A DNA stretch of 38,949 nt, taken from positions 1 to 38,949 of the forward strand of contig JAPWUB010000001.1 in the NCBI GenBank assembly GCA_028275745.1, given 5' to 3'. Positions 27,455 to 37,298 of this stretch are shown piece by piece. The position numbers and the translations under genes were made by a program. How positions within the stretch are numbered: the first letter of the stretch is position 1; every line of letters starts with the position of its first letter. The notes beneath the pieces were generated by a model. The model searched no databases. It was not told where the DNA came from and worked only from the letters and a program-made list of their open reading frames with translations. This stretch comes from Desulfurococcales archaeon. Its GTDB lineage: Archaea; Thermoproteota; Thermoprotei_A; Sulfolobales; Ignisphaeraceae.

Positions 27455-28285
27455 TTAGTCATATCTGCAGTTGATTCTATCTAAAACCATTGTGGATAAA
27501 TCCTCGGCAAGAATTATATCGCCTGAAAACACCTTTCTAGCTCTTGAAATATAGTCCTTCAACTGACTTTCGCGATACCTTGCACTTACATGCGTAAGTA
27601 TAAGCACTTGCGAGCCAATCTCATTGGCTAAAAAGGCAGCATCCGCTACTGTGGCATGGTGTTTTTCTCTTGCCTTGGATATATCGTGCGGATAGTCAAG
27701 AAAGGATGCCTCATGAATTAGTATGCAAGGGCGCAACATTTTTAATGCCTTGATGCAGTCTTCTAGACATATGCCATCGCCAGAGTAGAAGAGTGAAACG
27801 TTGTTTTTGTTTGTATTCTTAGCTTCAATGTAAACCCCATATGTTTCAATGTCGCCATGGTACATACGGATAAACTTTGCCTTTAGTTTCTCTAATTCAA
27901 TAAAATCTGTTTCAATGTCATCTTTAGTACTTATTGATATGCACTCAATTAAATGGTTTTGTATTTTAAATTTGGTTAAAATTTCATCGCATATATCCTT
28001 AGGTGCGTATACGGTCAAAATTTTTCCAGATATGTTCTGTGTAGTGATTTTTAGTAAGAAGCTGTCAAGAAGGGGTTGAAGCCCGTAAACATGGTCCCCA
28101 TGTTTATGTGTTATCATGACGTATCTAAGTTTAAGCACATCAACACCAACTTGCTGTAACCTGATCTGGGTTCCTTCACCACAATCAAGTAGTGTGTAGA
28201 CATGGTCTACATGAAGGAGGATACTTGAGGTATATCGCTTAGGTGTAGGACTTGACGCACCAGTGCCTAAAAATACTAGTTTCAT
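27455..28285 (-). CDS. rnz: Ribonuclease Z
   Basis: LGTGASSPTPKRYTSSILL; LLDCGEGTQIRLQQVG; ITHKHGDHVYGLQPLL (HxHxDH); GDIETYGVYIEAK. Confidence 0.95.
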   Translation of the reverse strand: MKLVFLGTGASSPTPKRYTSSILLHVDHVYTLLDCGEGTQIRLQQVGVDVLKLRYVMITHKHGDHVYGLQPLLDSFLLKITTQNISGKILTVYAPKDICDEILTKFKIQNHLIECISISTKDDIETDFIELEKLKAKFIRMYHGDIETYGVYIEAKNTNKNNVSLFYSGDGICLEDCIKALKMLRPCILIHEASFLDYPHDISKAREKHHATVADAAFLANEIGSQVLILTHVSARYRESQLKDYISRARKVFSGDIILAEDLSTMVLDRINCRYD

Positions 28286-29310
28286 GTTTTCACAGCCACA
28301 TAGATAATTCTAGTTAGTGATCCGTGTACCATATTTAGGTGCTTTTCAGCAACACTGAATCCATAATCACTAAGAAGTGCGTCAACGTAGTCTTCAAATT
28401 CTATTGGAATGGCGAATACCATTCGTTTCTTACTCCTTAAGGTATTTGCGGCATTACTTATAAAACCCTCAATTAATTTCTTTAGACTTGAACCTCTGGG
28501 AATGCTTTGTCTACCATATGGGGGGTCGGTTACAATAGCATCAATACTTAGAGACTTCAAAAAAGTCTTTGCGGCATCAGCGAGAAGCACCTCAGCAAAA
28601 TTAGTACAATTAAAGAATTCAATATTCTTCTTTGCGCATAGCACCATATTTGAGTCTAGATCGCTGCACAGCGCCTTTATATTCATGTTGCAGGCCTCTA
28701 ATACGATTCCTCCAACGCCGCAGAAAGGATCGAGCATTATCTGTGTGCCATCTGACGGTATTTGAGCCAAATTTACTAATGCGCGTGCTAAGTAAGGCTT
28801 CATTGTTCCAGGTCTATAGCAAGGTCTTTTATGGGGTTCTCTTGCATCAAACTTTATTTTTCTTCTCCTATACAAAACTTTGTATGCTATAACAATACTG
28901 TTCACAGAAGCGATCTTGACAATATTCTGACATCTTTTATTAAAGCTTATTCCAAAATCTTGCAGGAAGGCCGTTAAGGCTTCTATCAATTCTTTTTTTC
29001 CAAATCCTCGTATCGCATCGAGTTGAACACATAAATCCTTATAGTTATTTTCACTCTTTAAGGACTTAATAAAATCAAAAACAGCATCTTCTTCTATCAC
29101 ATCAATAAGTTCCCCTACTTCAATAACTAGAGATGTTCGTTCATATACTTTAGGCACGTCTTTAGCAGTAATATCTACGAATACAAATTCATCAAATTTG
29201 TCAAGAATTCTTGCAATAGGCACGTCAGCTACGAGTACTGACCTTAGTTCAGAGTATGCTATAGAGGGAAGTTCGTTGCTTAACCTAAACACAAAAACAC
29301 TTTTTTTCAT
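28282..29310 (-). CDS. tRNA (guanine(10)-N2)-dimethyltransferase (Trm-G10/Trm11 family)
   Basis: MKPYLARALVNLAQ; LDPFCGVGGIVLEA; DAIVTDPPYGRQS; THUMP-like N-terminus. Confidence 0.88.
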   Translation of the reverse strand: MKKSVFVFRLSNELPSIAYSELRSVLVADVPIARILDKFDEFVFVDITAKDVPKVYERTSLVIEVGELIDVIEEDAVFDFIKSLKSENNYKDLCVQLDAIRGFGKKELIEALTAFLQDFGISFNKRCQNIVKIASVNSIVIAYKVLYRRRKIKFDAREPHKRPCYRPGTMKPYLARALVNLAQIPSDGTQIMLDPFCGVGGIVLEACNMNIKALCSDLDSNMVLCAKKNIEFFNCTNFAEVLLADAAKTFLKSLSIDAIVTDPPYGRQSIPRGSSLKKLIEGFISNAANTLRSKKRMVFAIPIEFEDYVDALLSDYGFSVAEKHLNMVHGSLTRIIYVAVKT

Positions 29311-29334
29311 TGTGTATCCTCGTACCTATTTAGC

Positions 29335-30222
29335 TTATATCATCTCATTCAACTCTTTACAGAGAAGCTCACCAACATCTATAACACGTATCCATGGCGG
29401 TAATTTTTCTGGATGCCTAATACTATTTGATGTAATTAGCATATCCAAACCTACATTGCTCAATGTCTCTATAGTCTTTTCAGATATTAATGCGTGTGTT
29501 ACAATTGCATATACTTTGTTCGCCTCTAATTTACGTAGTATTTGTGTTGCTTTGGCAATTGTGCCTCCAGTACTAATTATATCGTCTACTATGGCAACAT
29601 TCATTCCCTTTACATTCAATTCGCGTGGAGTTACTGTAATTTCACCAGTTGTTCTGTCCCTATACTTCTCTAAATAGTCAAATGCTACTTTCTTCTTCTC
29701 AGCCAATACTTGAGCACGATGTATAGCGCCCTTGTCAGGAGATAGAACAAAATCTATGTTAATTTCAGCTTTTTCGACTAAATATGCATGAGGAAGCACG
29801 TTCCTAATGTTAAGCCCTAAAATTTCTGGTATTTTAATTGAGTGAATATCCAAAGTTAAAATCTTCTTGATTTTGTATAGCTTTAATGGCATGTAAAGAG
29901 CTTTCACACTTATAGGTTCTCCCTCCAGAAACCTTTTATCTTGGCGAGCATAGGCCATATATGTTATTACGAGGTTTACCTCATGTACGTCTAAACCGTT
30001 CAATGCTTCAAGTGCTAAATAAAGTTCAACAAGTTTTCTATCTTGATCTGGATAAATTGATTGCACAACAGTTACAGGAGGTACAGGCTTAGCTAATATT
30101 CTCAGGTATTGTTCCCCATCAGGAAACCTCTTGTATTGTACTTCAATAGGTGTTGCCGCGCATGTGCGTTGTAGGCTTTCTATTAACGATTGTGGCACTC
30201 CAGATAACGCTAATATTGACAT
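29335..30222 (-). CDS. prs: Ribose-phosphate pyrophosphokinase
   Basis: KRFPDGEQYLRI; YMAYARQDKRFLEGEPIS; DIHS; VAIVDDIISTGGTIAKA. Confidence 0.95.
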   Translation of the reverse strand: MSILALSGVPQSLIESLQRTCAATPIEVQYKRFPDGEQYLRILAKPVPPVTVVQSIYPDQDRKLVELYLALEALNGLDVHEVNLVITYMAYARQDKRFLEGEPISVKALYMPLKLYKIKKILTLDIHSIKIPEILGLNIRNVLPHAYLVEKAEINIDFVLSPDKGAIHRAQVLAEKKKVAFDYLEKYRDRTTGEITVTPRELNVKGMNVAIVDDIISTGGTIAKATQILRKLEANKVYAIVTHALISEKTIETLSNVGLDMLITSNSIRHPEKLPPWIRVIDVGELLCKELNEMI

Positions 30223-30350
30223 GTTTCACCACCTTTTTATCGATTTTCAAAAAAGATTTTTACAACAGAATTTCTTCTTAATAACTGCTTCAAATTAATG
30301 AGATAGATTAAGCTTAAAGAAAATGGCTTCTTCATTAGGATGAGCGAATA

Positions 30351-31238
30351 ATGGTAGAGCACCAAACATATGCTCTTTCCTCAATAACATTACAAAATGT
30401 AGAGAAAGTTCCACTAGCTTTTTGCGCTCCTGGAGGTTTAGCAATAAGTTTAAACTTTATTGAATGTCCTCTTCAGTGCGAAGAATGTCCCTGGGAAGCA
30501 CATTTATCTCGTAAAAGTGCTGTAACATTAAACATAGACCATGCTCAAATATTGAATTTTATTCATAAGTTCTCCCCCGATGTTGTGATACTTCATGGAG
30601 GCGAACCATATATCCAGAGAAATGTGAAGAAACTTATAGAGACCCTCCGCAAGCATTTTCACTCCTGTATAGGCATTAAGGCGAACATTCCATTCGTTTT
30701 TTCATCGCTAAACAACTTTAATGAAGTTCTACAGCATATTGATCTAATTCTTTTTGAAGTTACAGATAGAATTGTTGAACATTATTTAATAAAGGAAAAT
30801 GATTTGAAAATCGTTAGGAGCTTCTTAGAAAAACTTCGTGATTATGGAAAGCAAATAGAGTTTGTAGCTGTAATCAAAAAAGAGAACTCTATCAATTCAA
30901 TGGTTGAGTTCGTTTCTTCATTAAGTGAAACTCTTAGAAGGTTTTTGATTCCATTTAACATAATATTTTCAGAAAATATTTCCTTTGATAAAAAGATCAA
31001 CGTTGTTGACAGCATTCGCAAACTCTCTGTGATTGTTCAAGCACCTCTAGAGCCTTCCACTGAGCTAGCATCAACATTCTGCGTCTCATGCAGAAACCCC
31101 ATCATTGTTAGACAAGGAGGGGTTTTAATTAAGAGCGCTGTAGATCAAGGGAAATGTAAGTACTGTGGCTTTAGATATACCAATATGAGACCCGCTAAGA
31201 GGATTATGAAGAGACCTATAGAGTTGCAGTTAATGTAG
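30351..31238 (+). CDS. radical SAM protein with C-terminal zinc ribbon (PflA / AmmeMemoRadiSam-like)
   Basis: CPLQCEEC (CxxxCxxC); LHGGEP; C-terminal CVSC...CKYC. Confidence 0.75.
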   Translation: MVEHQTYALSSITLQNVEKVPLAFCAPGGLAISLNFIECPLQCEECPWEAHLSRKSAVTLNIDHAQILNFIHKFSPDVVILHGGEPYIQRNVKKLIETLRKHFHSCIGIKANIPFVFSSLNNFNEVLQHIDLILFEVTDRIVEHYLIKENDLKIVRSFLEKLRDYGKQIEFVAVIKKENSINSMVEFVSSLSETLRRFLIPFNIIFSENISFDKKINVVDSIRKLSVIVQAPLEPSTELASTFCVSCRNPIIVRQGGVLIKSAVDQGKCKYCGFRYTNMRPAKRIMKRPIELQLM

Positions 31239-31292
31239 ATGCGGCTGATATTTTCAATTGCTTCAAGGATCATAAAAAAGTTTTGTTTAGAC

Positions 31293-33431
31293 TTAAACCC
31301 CAAAGAGTATCAATGGGACTATTACACTTGACGATACTGCCATAACCTTAATCATGATGTTTATTGCAGGTCCTGCAGCATCCTTTAAGGGATCTCCAAC
31401 AGTATCCCCTACAACAGTTGCTTTATGGGTTTCAGTACCCTTTCCGCCTAAGTTTCCAGCTTCAACATACTTCTTGGCGTTATCCCATGTGTTTCCAACA
31501 TTTCCTTGGAATAGCCCTAGTAGGAGTCCCGAAGCTATGGAGCCTAGTAGTACTCCTCCCAGCAATGCTCCTGCAGGACGCCAATCACCTGATAAAGGCC
31601 CTATCAATGCTAGTACTATTGGTGTCAGTAGTGCTAGTAATCCCGGTGCAATGAGTCTTCTAAGTGCATAGTATGTAACTATCTGCACTGCTCTTTCATA
31701 GTCGGGTCTTTCCTTCCATTCGAGTATGCCTGGTTTTTCTTTGAATTGCCTCCTTATCTCATCTACAAGTCTTCCAGCAGCAGCGGTTACTGCCTGTATA
31801 ATCATGGCAACAAATAGTGCCACCATTACAACTCCTATTATTATTCCTCCTATGAAGTATGGAGCTAGATTTGGATTACCAGCATTAAATATGGTCTGCA
31901 TTACTTCCTCAACTTTCATTCCGCTTCGCATTGCCAATACGCTTGCAAAGCTGAATAGCAGTGCTAATGCTGTTAATGCTGCTGATCCTATTGCATAGCC
32001 CTTGGATATAGACTTCATTGTATTTCCTGCAGAGTCTAGCAGATCAGCCTTTGACCTTATTTCTTCTCCATAGCCCGCTTGTTCAGCTAAACCTGCTACA
32101 TTGTCAACTATGGGTCCGTATGCATCAGCAGAGACTATTACTGGTGATACAGAGAGCATTCCAGTACCTGCAAGAGCTGCTGAGTATATTCCTGCAAGTA
32201 AAGGCTCTGATGCGCTCAAACTTGAGCCAACTATGTAAGCACCTATAGTTGCTAATGCTATGGCTATGCTCGGTGCGAAGGTGCTGTAGAACCCCATGGA
32301 CAAGCCGCTTAGTATCGTAAGTGCAGGTCCGAATTGTGAGCTTCTTGCAACAATTTTAACTGGTGTGTACTGTGGTGAGGTGAAGTAATCTGATGTAAAG
32401 CCCACTACTGCGCCAGCTACAAGACCCAGTATGCTAACAATCAGAGCTGGCATTGCTGTCGGTATGCTTAGTGCCGTTATACCGGCATTTACTGCAGCAG
32501 TTAGCAGTATTGCGAGTGTTGAGGTTAAAGTAAGGGTTCTGCCTGGGTGTTCCGAGGGTGAGACTGCTACGAATTGTGATGTGATTAATGTTGTTAAGAG
32601 TGCTACTGCTGAGAAGAGAACTGGGTAAGCTATTAGTGTGGCGTTGTTGATCATTGCGGCTATAACCATTGGGGCTATCATCCCCTCTACATATGATTCA
32701 AAGAGGTCTGCACCCATTCCTGCGCAGTCGCCTACATTGTCGCCTACATTGTCAGCGATAACCCCTGGATTTCTTGGGTCATCTTCTGGGATGCCTACTT
32801 CTACCTTTCCAACTAGATCTGCTCCTATATCAGCTGCTTTGGTGTATATTCCTCCTCCAACTCTAGCGAATAGAGCAGCTGTGCTAGCGCCAAATGCGTA
32901 GCTAAGAAGTATGGTTGTGGCTCTAGCAGGATCTGAAAATCCGTTGAATGCGATGAAGAGTCCTGCAGTTCCTAGTAAACCTATGCCGCCTACAAGAAAT
33001 CCTGTTACAGAGCCTCCCCTGAATGCTAAGGTTAGAGCAGATCTTAGACCCTTCTTATTCAATGCGTTGAGAACCCTAATATTAGTTAGTACAGCTGTAT
33101 ACATTCCGACAATGCTTACAGTAGCAGAGCTCAGACCTCCCAGCAAATAGGCTAAACCCATGTATAGCACTGTACTGTTGCCTAATACAGCTCCTAGTAT
33201 CATTAAAATTGCAGCAATTATAGATATTATTGAGAGAATAATTGTGTACTGAGCTCTAATATACGCAAGAGCAGCGCTTCGAATATATTCATGAATTTGA
33301 TAAGCTCGTTTTGCTTCATCAGTTGATGTGTCAATTTTAGTTCGGAGAATGCTTAGGATCACTGTAATAACATAGATTACGCCAAGCACTCCACTGACCA
33401 CACCAAGCACCATGCTAGTCTCCAATATCAT
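31293..33431 (-). CDS. hppA: Membrane-bound (ion-translocating) inorganic pyrophosphatase
   Basis: Multi-TM; GGGIYTKAADIGADLVGKVEVGIPEDDPRNPGVIADNVGDNVGDCAGMGADLFESY; GNTWDNAKKYVEAGNLGGKGTETHKATVVGDTVGDPLKDAAGP. Confidence 0.97.
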   Translation of the reverse strand: MILETSMVLGVVSGVLGVIYVITVILSILRTKIDTSTDEAKRAYQIHEYIRSAALAYIRAQYTIILSIISIIAAILMILGAVLGNSTVLYMGLAYLLGGLSSATVSIVGMYTAVLTNIRVLNALNKKGLRSALTLAFRGGSVTGFLVGGIGLLGTAGLFIAFNGFSDPARATTILLSYAFGASTAALFARVGGGIYTKAADIGADLVGKVEVGIPEDDPRNPGVIADNVGDNVGDCAGMGADLFESYVEGMIAPMVIAAMINNATLIAYPVLFSAVALLTTLITSQFVAVSPSEHPGRTLTLTSTLAILLTAAVNAGITALSIPTAMPALIVSILGLVAGAVVGFTSDYFTSPQYTPVKIVARSSQFGPALTILSGLSMGFYSTFAPSIAIALATIGAYIVGSSLSASEPLLAGIYSAALAGTGMLSVSPVIVSADAYGPIVDNVAGLAEQAGYGEEIRSKADLLDSAGNTMKSISKGYAIGSAALTALALLFSFASVLAMRSGMKVEEVMQTIFNAGNPNLAPYFIGGIIIGVVMVALFVAMIIQAVTAAAGRLVDEIRRQFKEKPGILEWKERPDYERAVQIVTYYALRRLIAPGLLALLTPIVLALIGPLSGDWRPAGALLGGVLLGSIASGLLLGLFQGNVGNTWDNAKKYVEAGNLGGKGTETHKATVVGDTVGDPLKDAAGPAINIMIKVMAVSSSVIVPLILFGV

Positions 33432-33640
33432 GACATGATCACCTTTTCCTTTGGTACCTACATCTCAATTGCTAAGAGAAATAAATATTATAAAATTTAA
33501 AAAATTTGTGTATTTTACGTATTTATGCTGGAATAAATGCGTATAAAGTAGTATTGAAAAACAGCTACACTCTTCTTATGCAGAGGCATAATATTTTAGT
33601 ACCGCGCTATACGAGTAAATATTAACATGAGCAGGTATCA

Positions 33641-33718
33641 GGGCCCGTAGCTCAGCCAGGACAGAGCGCCGGCCTGCGGAGCCGGTGGTCCGGGGTTCAA
33701 ATCCCCGCGGGCCCGCCA
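33641..33718 (+). tRNA. tRNA-Arg(GCG), CCA encoded
   Basis: GGGCCCG/CGGGCCC acceptor, anticodon stem-loop CCGGC-CTGCGGA-GCCGG, 3' GCCA. Confidence 0.95.
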
Positions 33719-33801
33719 CAAGCTAAGCGCAATAAATATTGGTGTAATCCATGCAATTAGTGTTGCAATGAAGACTTATTACTCTCTTTCAATGTAGTGT
33801 T

Positions 33802-35373
33802 ATGCAAATAAAACGATTAGAGGGTTCATGCTTGAAAGGGCAGATAATTAGTGTTACTATGGAGATAGCTTTAGAAGGTTCAGCTAATTTTGCAGGTGGT
33901 TTGGGAGTTTTAGAGGCCGACAAGTTTTATGGTGCGGCAAGGCTTGGACTGCCATACACTGTTATAACTCCTTTCTATCCTAATGGCTATGTTGATTGGG
34001 ATTACGGTGTTAGAGGTAAGCTAGTTGAAGTGAGGCATAGGCATTCACTAAGTTTTCTGAGCAAGCTAAAGTATTTGAGGAGTATTGAAGTTAGGAAAAA
34101 AGATGGGGGTCTCTTGGCAGAAGTTGACATATATGAATTTAGCTATGGTTCGGCACGTGTGTTGCTCTATAGAATAAAGAGACCTTTAACTGTAGCTAGG
34201 TTATTTAGGTACTTATATAGGCATCATCACGATGAGTGCACATACTATATAACAGCGGCTGCTGTGGCTAGCGAAATCATAAAGAAGGTGCTTGCCGGTG
34301 AAGGTATTAGTGTTATTGATGTGCAGGAAGCTCATCTAGCGTTGGTGCCATATTTACTGCCGAATGGTGTTAGAACTAGGTTTATCACCCATACACCAGG
34401 TCCCTGGGGTCATCCAAAACTGTGTAAGGACGCAGAAGAGATTCTAGGAATATCGCTACCCAATGTAAAGACCATGACCGAAGCGGCGATGGAGATAGCT
34501 GAGAAGGTATTTACAGTATCTAAAAAGCATTTTGAGGTCACAAAGATGTTCTTCCCCAAATACATCGAAAAAATGAGTTACATAACTAATGCCATTGATT
34601 TAGATAGATGGCAAAGAATAAAGAAAGATCCGGGCTCATCGGAGGAGCTAAGAAAAATTCATGAGGAGTTCAAGCAAGAGCTCAGCTCAATCATTAGAGC
34701 TCTAAGTGGAAAGCCCATAGGAGACAGACTGATAGTTTCATGGGTAAGAAGGATAGTTAAATACAAGAGACCATACTTTATAGAATGGCTTGTTGAGGAA
34801 AACGGCGACTTAAAGGATATGATATTCATCGTTACTTCAGGCAAACCTCACCCCAACGATGAATGGGGTAAAGAAATGGCAACAACATTTAGTAGATATA
34901 GTAGAGCCTTACCTAACTTCTTCTATTACCCAAGCTATGGAACAGAATTTGCATACTATGCTCTATCATCTAGTGATCTCCTTCTATTCACACCCTTTAG
35001 TTGTTGGGAGGCGAGCGGAACTAGCATGATGAAGGCGGGAGCCAATGGGGTTCCAACACTTTCATCTCGCGATGGAGCGAGTCTAGAGCTTATAGTCGAT
35101 GGTGTTAATGGATGGTTCTTTGGAAAAGAATTAACTGAGTTCATAGATATTGAAAGCGAGGAAGCAAGAAGGATAGATGAAGAGGATTATAGGGACTTTG
35201 TGAAGAAACTTGAGTACATTATTGACCTCTATGAAAGGGACAAGACAAAGTACTATGAAATAGCGTACAATGCTTACAAAACCTTTACACCTGTTGTTGA
35301 CATAACTAGATTACTGAAACAGTACTATTCAGAATTCTTTCCAAGTAAACCAGATAGCGAACAAACAAAGTGA
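33802..35373 (+). CDS. alpha-glucan phosphorylase-like (GT35-type) glycosyltransferase
   Basis: SVTMEIALEGSANFAGGLGVLEADKFYGAARLGLP; RRIVKYKRP; SGKPHPNDEWGKE; CWEASGTSMMKAGANGVPTLSSRDGASLELI...NGWFFG. Confidence 0.8.
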   Translation: MQIKRLEGSCLKGQIISVTMEIALEGSANFAGGLGVLEADKFYGAARLGLPYTVITPFYPNGYVDWDYGVRGKLVEVRHRHSLSFLSKLKYLRSIEVRKKDGGLLAEVDIYEFSYGSARVLLYRIKRPLTVARLFRYLYRHHHDECTYYITAAAVASEIIKKVLAGEGISVIDVQEAHLALVPYLLPNGVRTRFITHTPGPWGHPKLCKDAEEILGISLPNVKTMTEAAMEIAEKVFTVSKKHFEVTKMFFPKYIEKMSYITNAIDLDRWQRIKKDPGSSEELRKIHEEFKQELSSIIRALSGKPIGDRLIVSWVRRIVKYKRPYFIEWLVEENGDLKDMIFIVTSGKPHPNDEWGKEMATTFSRYSRALPNFFYYPSYGTEFAYYALSSSDLLLFTPFSCWEASGTSMMKAGANGVPTLSSRDGASLELIVDGVNGWFFGKELTEFIDIESEEARRIDEEDYRDFVKKLEYIIDLYERDKTKYYEIAYNAYKTFTPVVDITRLLKQYYSEFFPSKPDSEQTK

Positions 35374-35533
35374 TATGTCAATAGCATAGTGTAAACAAAG
35401 AAACTACATTGATTCAATGCTTTTATAATTTAGTTCAAGCAACGTTTATTGTTCATACACCGCCATTTCTTTTCTAATTAGCATTGCTCTTTATAATTAT
35501 ACCTTCAAAATGCTTTATATGCGGTGAGTAAGT

Positions 35534-36169
35534 GTGACCAGCATTGAAAACTCATATGTAGATTATCTTTATAGAGAATTAGGTTCTCTAGCCAACCATT
35601 TACTAAGTATAAAGCCTGGCGATATAATTCTTAGAAATACGGTTAAGCTTAATTTGTTTGATCATGAACATGTCGTTTTATGGCATAATTTTCTATTAAA
35701 TATCTTTGACCCTAGTTTAACAGGAAAGCCTTGTGCACTTATACTGCCTTGTTCTCGCATAAAGCCTTACAGACTTTCTCCCCTGCACAGAATTGTTGAT
35801 GCTCAAATAGAGAAACATCTTGCGCACAACACTATTCAGGTCTATATTTTATCAGAGCCTATGTTGCTAGTTCCAAGAGAGCTTGACATTTATTATCCTT
35901 TTGCTAACTATGATTATCCAACATATGAGCTAAACGATGTATACAGGGAGAAATTTGTTTACCTATTGTCCAAAGTGTTGCCAAAGCTTTCGTATCATCA
36001 TTACATTGCAGCCTTTTTGCCTCAACACCACTATTCAATACTTATTGATGCATTGAATAGGTGTGGACAATGTTTAAGCATTGAATTATTCAAGTACGGA
36101 AAGAAGGCTTTCGAGACTGCATCTTTTGTAGCAAGGCATGTTATTGAACGGTGCAAAACAAACATTTAG
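35534..36169 (+). CDS. DUF5591-like / archaeosine synthase (ArcS) core-like stand-alone protein
   Basis: LPCSRIKPYRLSPLH fits PC-x3-KPY-x2-S-x2-H; followed by LLVPRELDIYYPFANYDYP. Confidence 0.7.
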   Translation: MTSIENSYVDYLYRELGSLANHLLSIKPGDIILRNTVKLNLFDHEHVVLWHNFLLNIFDPSLTGKPCALILPCSRIKPYRLSPLHRIVDAQIEKHLAHNTIQVYILSEPMLLVPRELDIYYPFANYDYPTYELNDVYREKFVYLLSKVLPKLSYHHYIAAFLPQHHYSILIDALNRCGQCLSIELFKYGKKAFETASFVARHVIERCKTNI

Positions 36170-36251
36170 CCTGTATCAATAGCATATACCACTAAGAGTC
36201 ATCCAAGATCTGTTAATAAGGCGATCTATATTGGAGAGCAGAAAGCTTGTT

Positions 36252-37214
36252 ATGGAATTGCGTTGGGATCCGATACTTGGCGAATGGGTTATGGTATCAA
36301 ACATACGTAGTTTTAGACCTTGGCAACCAACAACGTTTTGTCCGTTTTGTCCGGGTACGGAGGAAACAGGATATGGCTGGGAAGCTCTTATAGTTGAAAA
36401 TAAGTACCCTATGCTTATTGAAGAGCCCCCCGAGCCCACAAAACATAGATTTTATAAAACGCAAAAAGCCTATGGAAAATGTTATGTGGTTATAGAGACG
36501 CCGTTGCATGACATTGATGATCTCAGCGATTTATCGGAAAAGCAAATAGCTTACGTTATTAACCTAATCATTGAAAAGCAGAAAGAAATAATGAATAAAG
36601 AGTTCGCAGAATACTTTCTGTGGTTTAGAAATAAAGGCAGAGAGATAGGCGTCTCGTTAACGCATCCACACAGCCAAATATATGTTTTGCCTTTCACTCC
36701 CATAAAAATTTTAAGAGAGATAGAAAATGCCAAAAACTATTGGAAGGAAAACAATTCCTGTATTTTTTGCAAGATTATTGAGATAGAGAAAGAGGATGGA
36801 ATTAGATTGCTATTAGAGAACAGGGATTGGATAGCTTTTATGCCGTTCTATGCACATTGGCCATTTGAGATTCACATATATCCTAAGAGGCATTTGCAAC
36901 TACTTACAGAATTAACGCAAAGTGAGGTAGACTTGTTAGCGCAAATCTTGAAGTACAGTCTTTGCGGTTTGAAGAGGATGTTTTCAAAGCCTATGCCTTA
37001 CGTAATGGTTTTGCATCAAGCCCCCTTAAAGGCGTCGCACCCATATTATCACTTACATATAGAGATCTACGGTTTTCTGCGCGATGAAGGTAAGCTTAAG
37101 TATGCAGCTGGTATGGAAACAGGAGGAGGTAACTTTACTTATGATGCTGTACCAGAAGAGAATGCGAGTAAGCTTAGGGCAAAGATCAATGAATGTGTTA
37201 ATGGTGTGAAATAG
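36252..37214 (+). CDS. galT: Galactose-1-phosphate uridylyltransferase
   Basis: ELRWDPILGEWVMVSNIRSFRPW; CPFCPG; LTHPHSQIYVLPF; HLHIEIYGFLR; ORF begins 36231 but MELRWDP start preferred. Confidence 0.92.
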   Translation: MELRWDPILGEWVMVSNIRSFRPWQPTTFCPFCPGTEETGYGWEALIVENKYPMLIEEPPEPTKHRFYKTQKAYGKCYVVIETPLHDIDDLSDLSEKQIAYVINLIIEKQKEIMNKEFAEYFLWFRNKGREIGVSLTHPHSQIYVLPFTPIKILREIENAKNYWKENNSCIFCKIIEIEKEDGIRLLLENRDWIAFMPFYAHWPFEIHIYPKRHLQLLTELTQSEVDLLAQILKYSLCGLKRMFSKPMPYVMVLHQAPLKASHPYYHLHIEIYGFLRDEGKLKYAAGMETGGGNFTYDAVPEENASKLRAKINECVNGVK

Positions 37215-37298
37215 GAATTAAATTTCTTCATCTATATAAACATTTAACTAAACTAAATGCGGGTATAGAGGATTAGAAATCGGATTGAACATGTGTAG

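Noticed and set aside
30351-31238. Radical SAM protein as the RaSEA partner of the ArcS-like protein
   Set aside because: CxxxCxxC context and C-terminal ribbon resemble PflA/AmmeMemoRadiSam rather than the RaSEA family, and the gene is not adjacent.
31354-33150. Several plus-strand ORFs of 65-105 aa opposite the pyrophosphatase gene
   Set aside because: Antisense shadow ORFs of a strongly conserved long CDS; low-complexity translations without family signatures.
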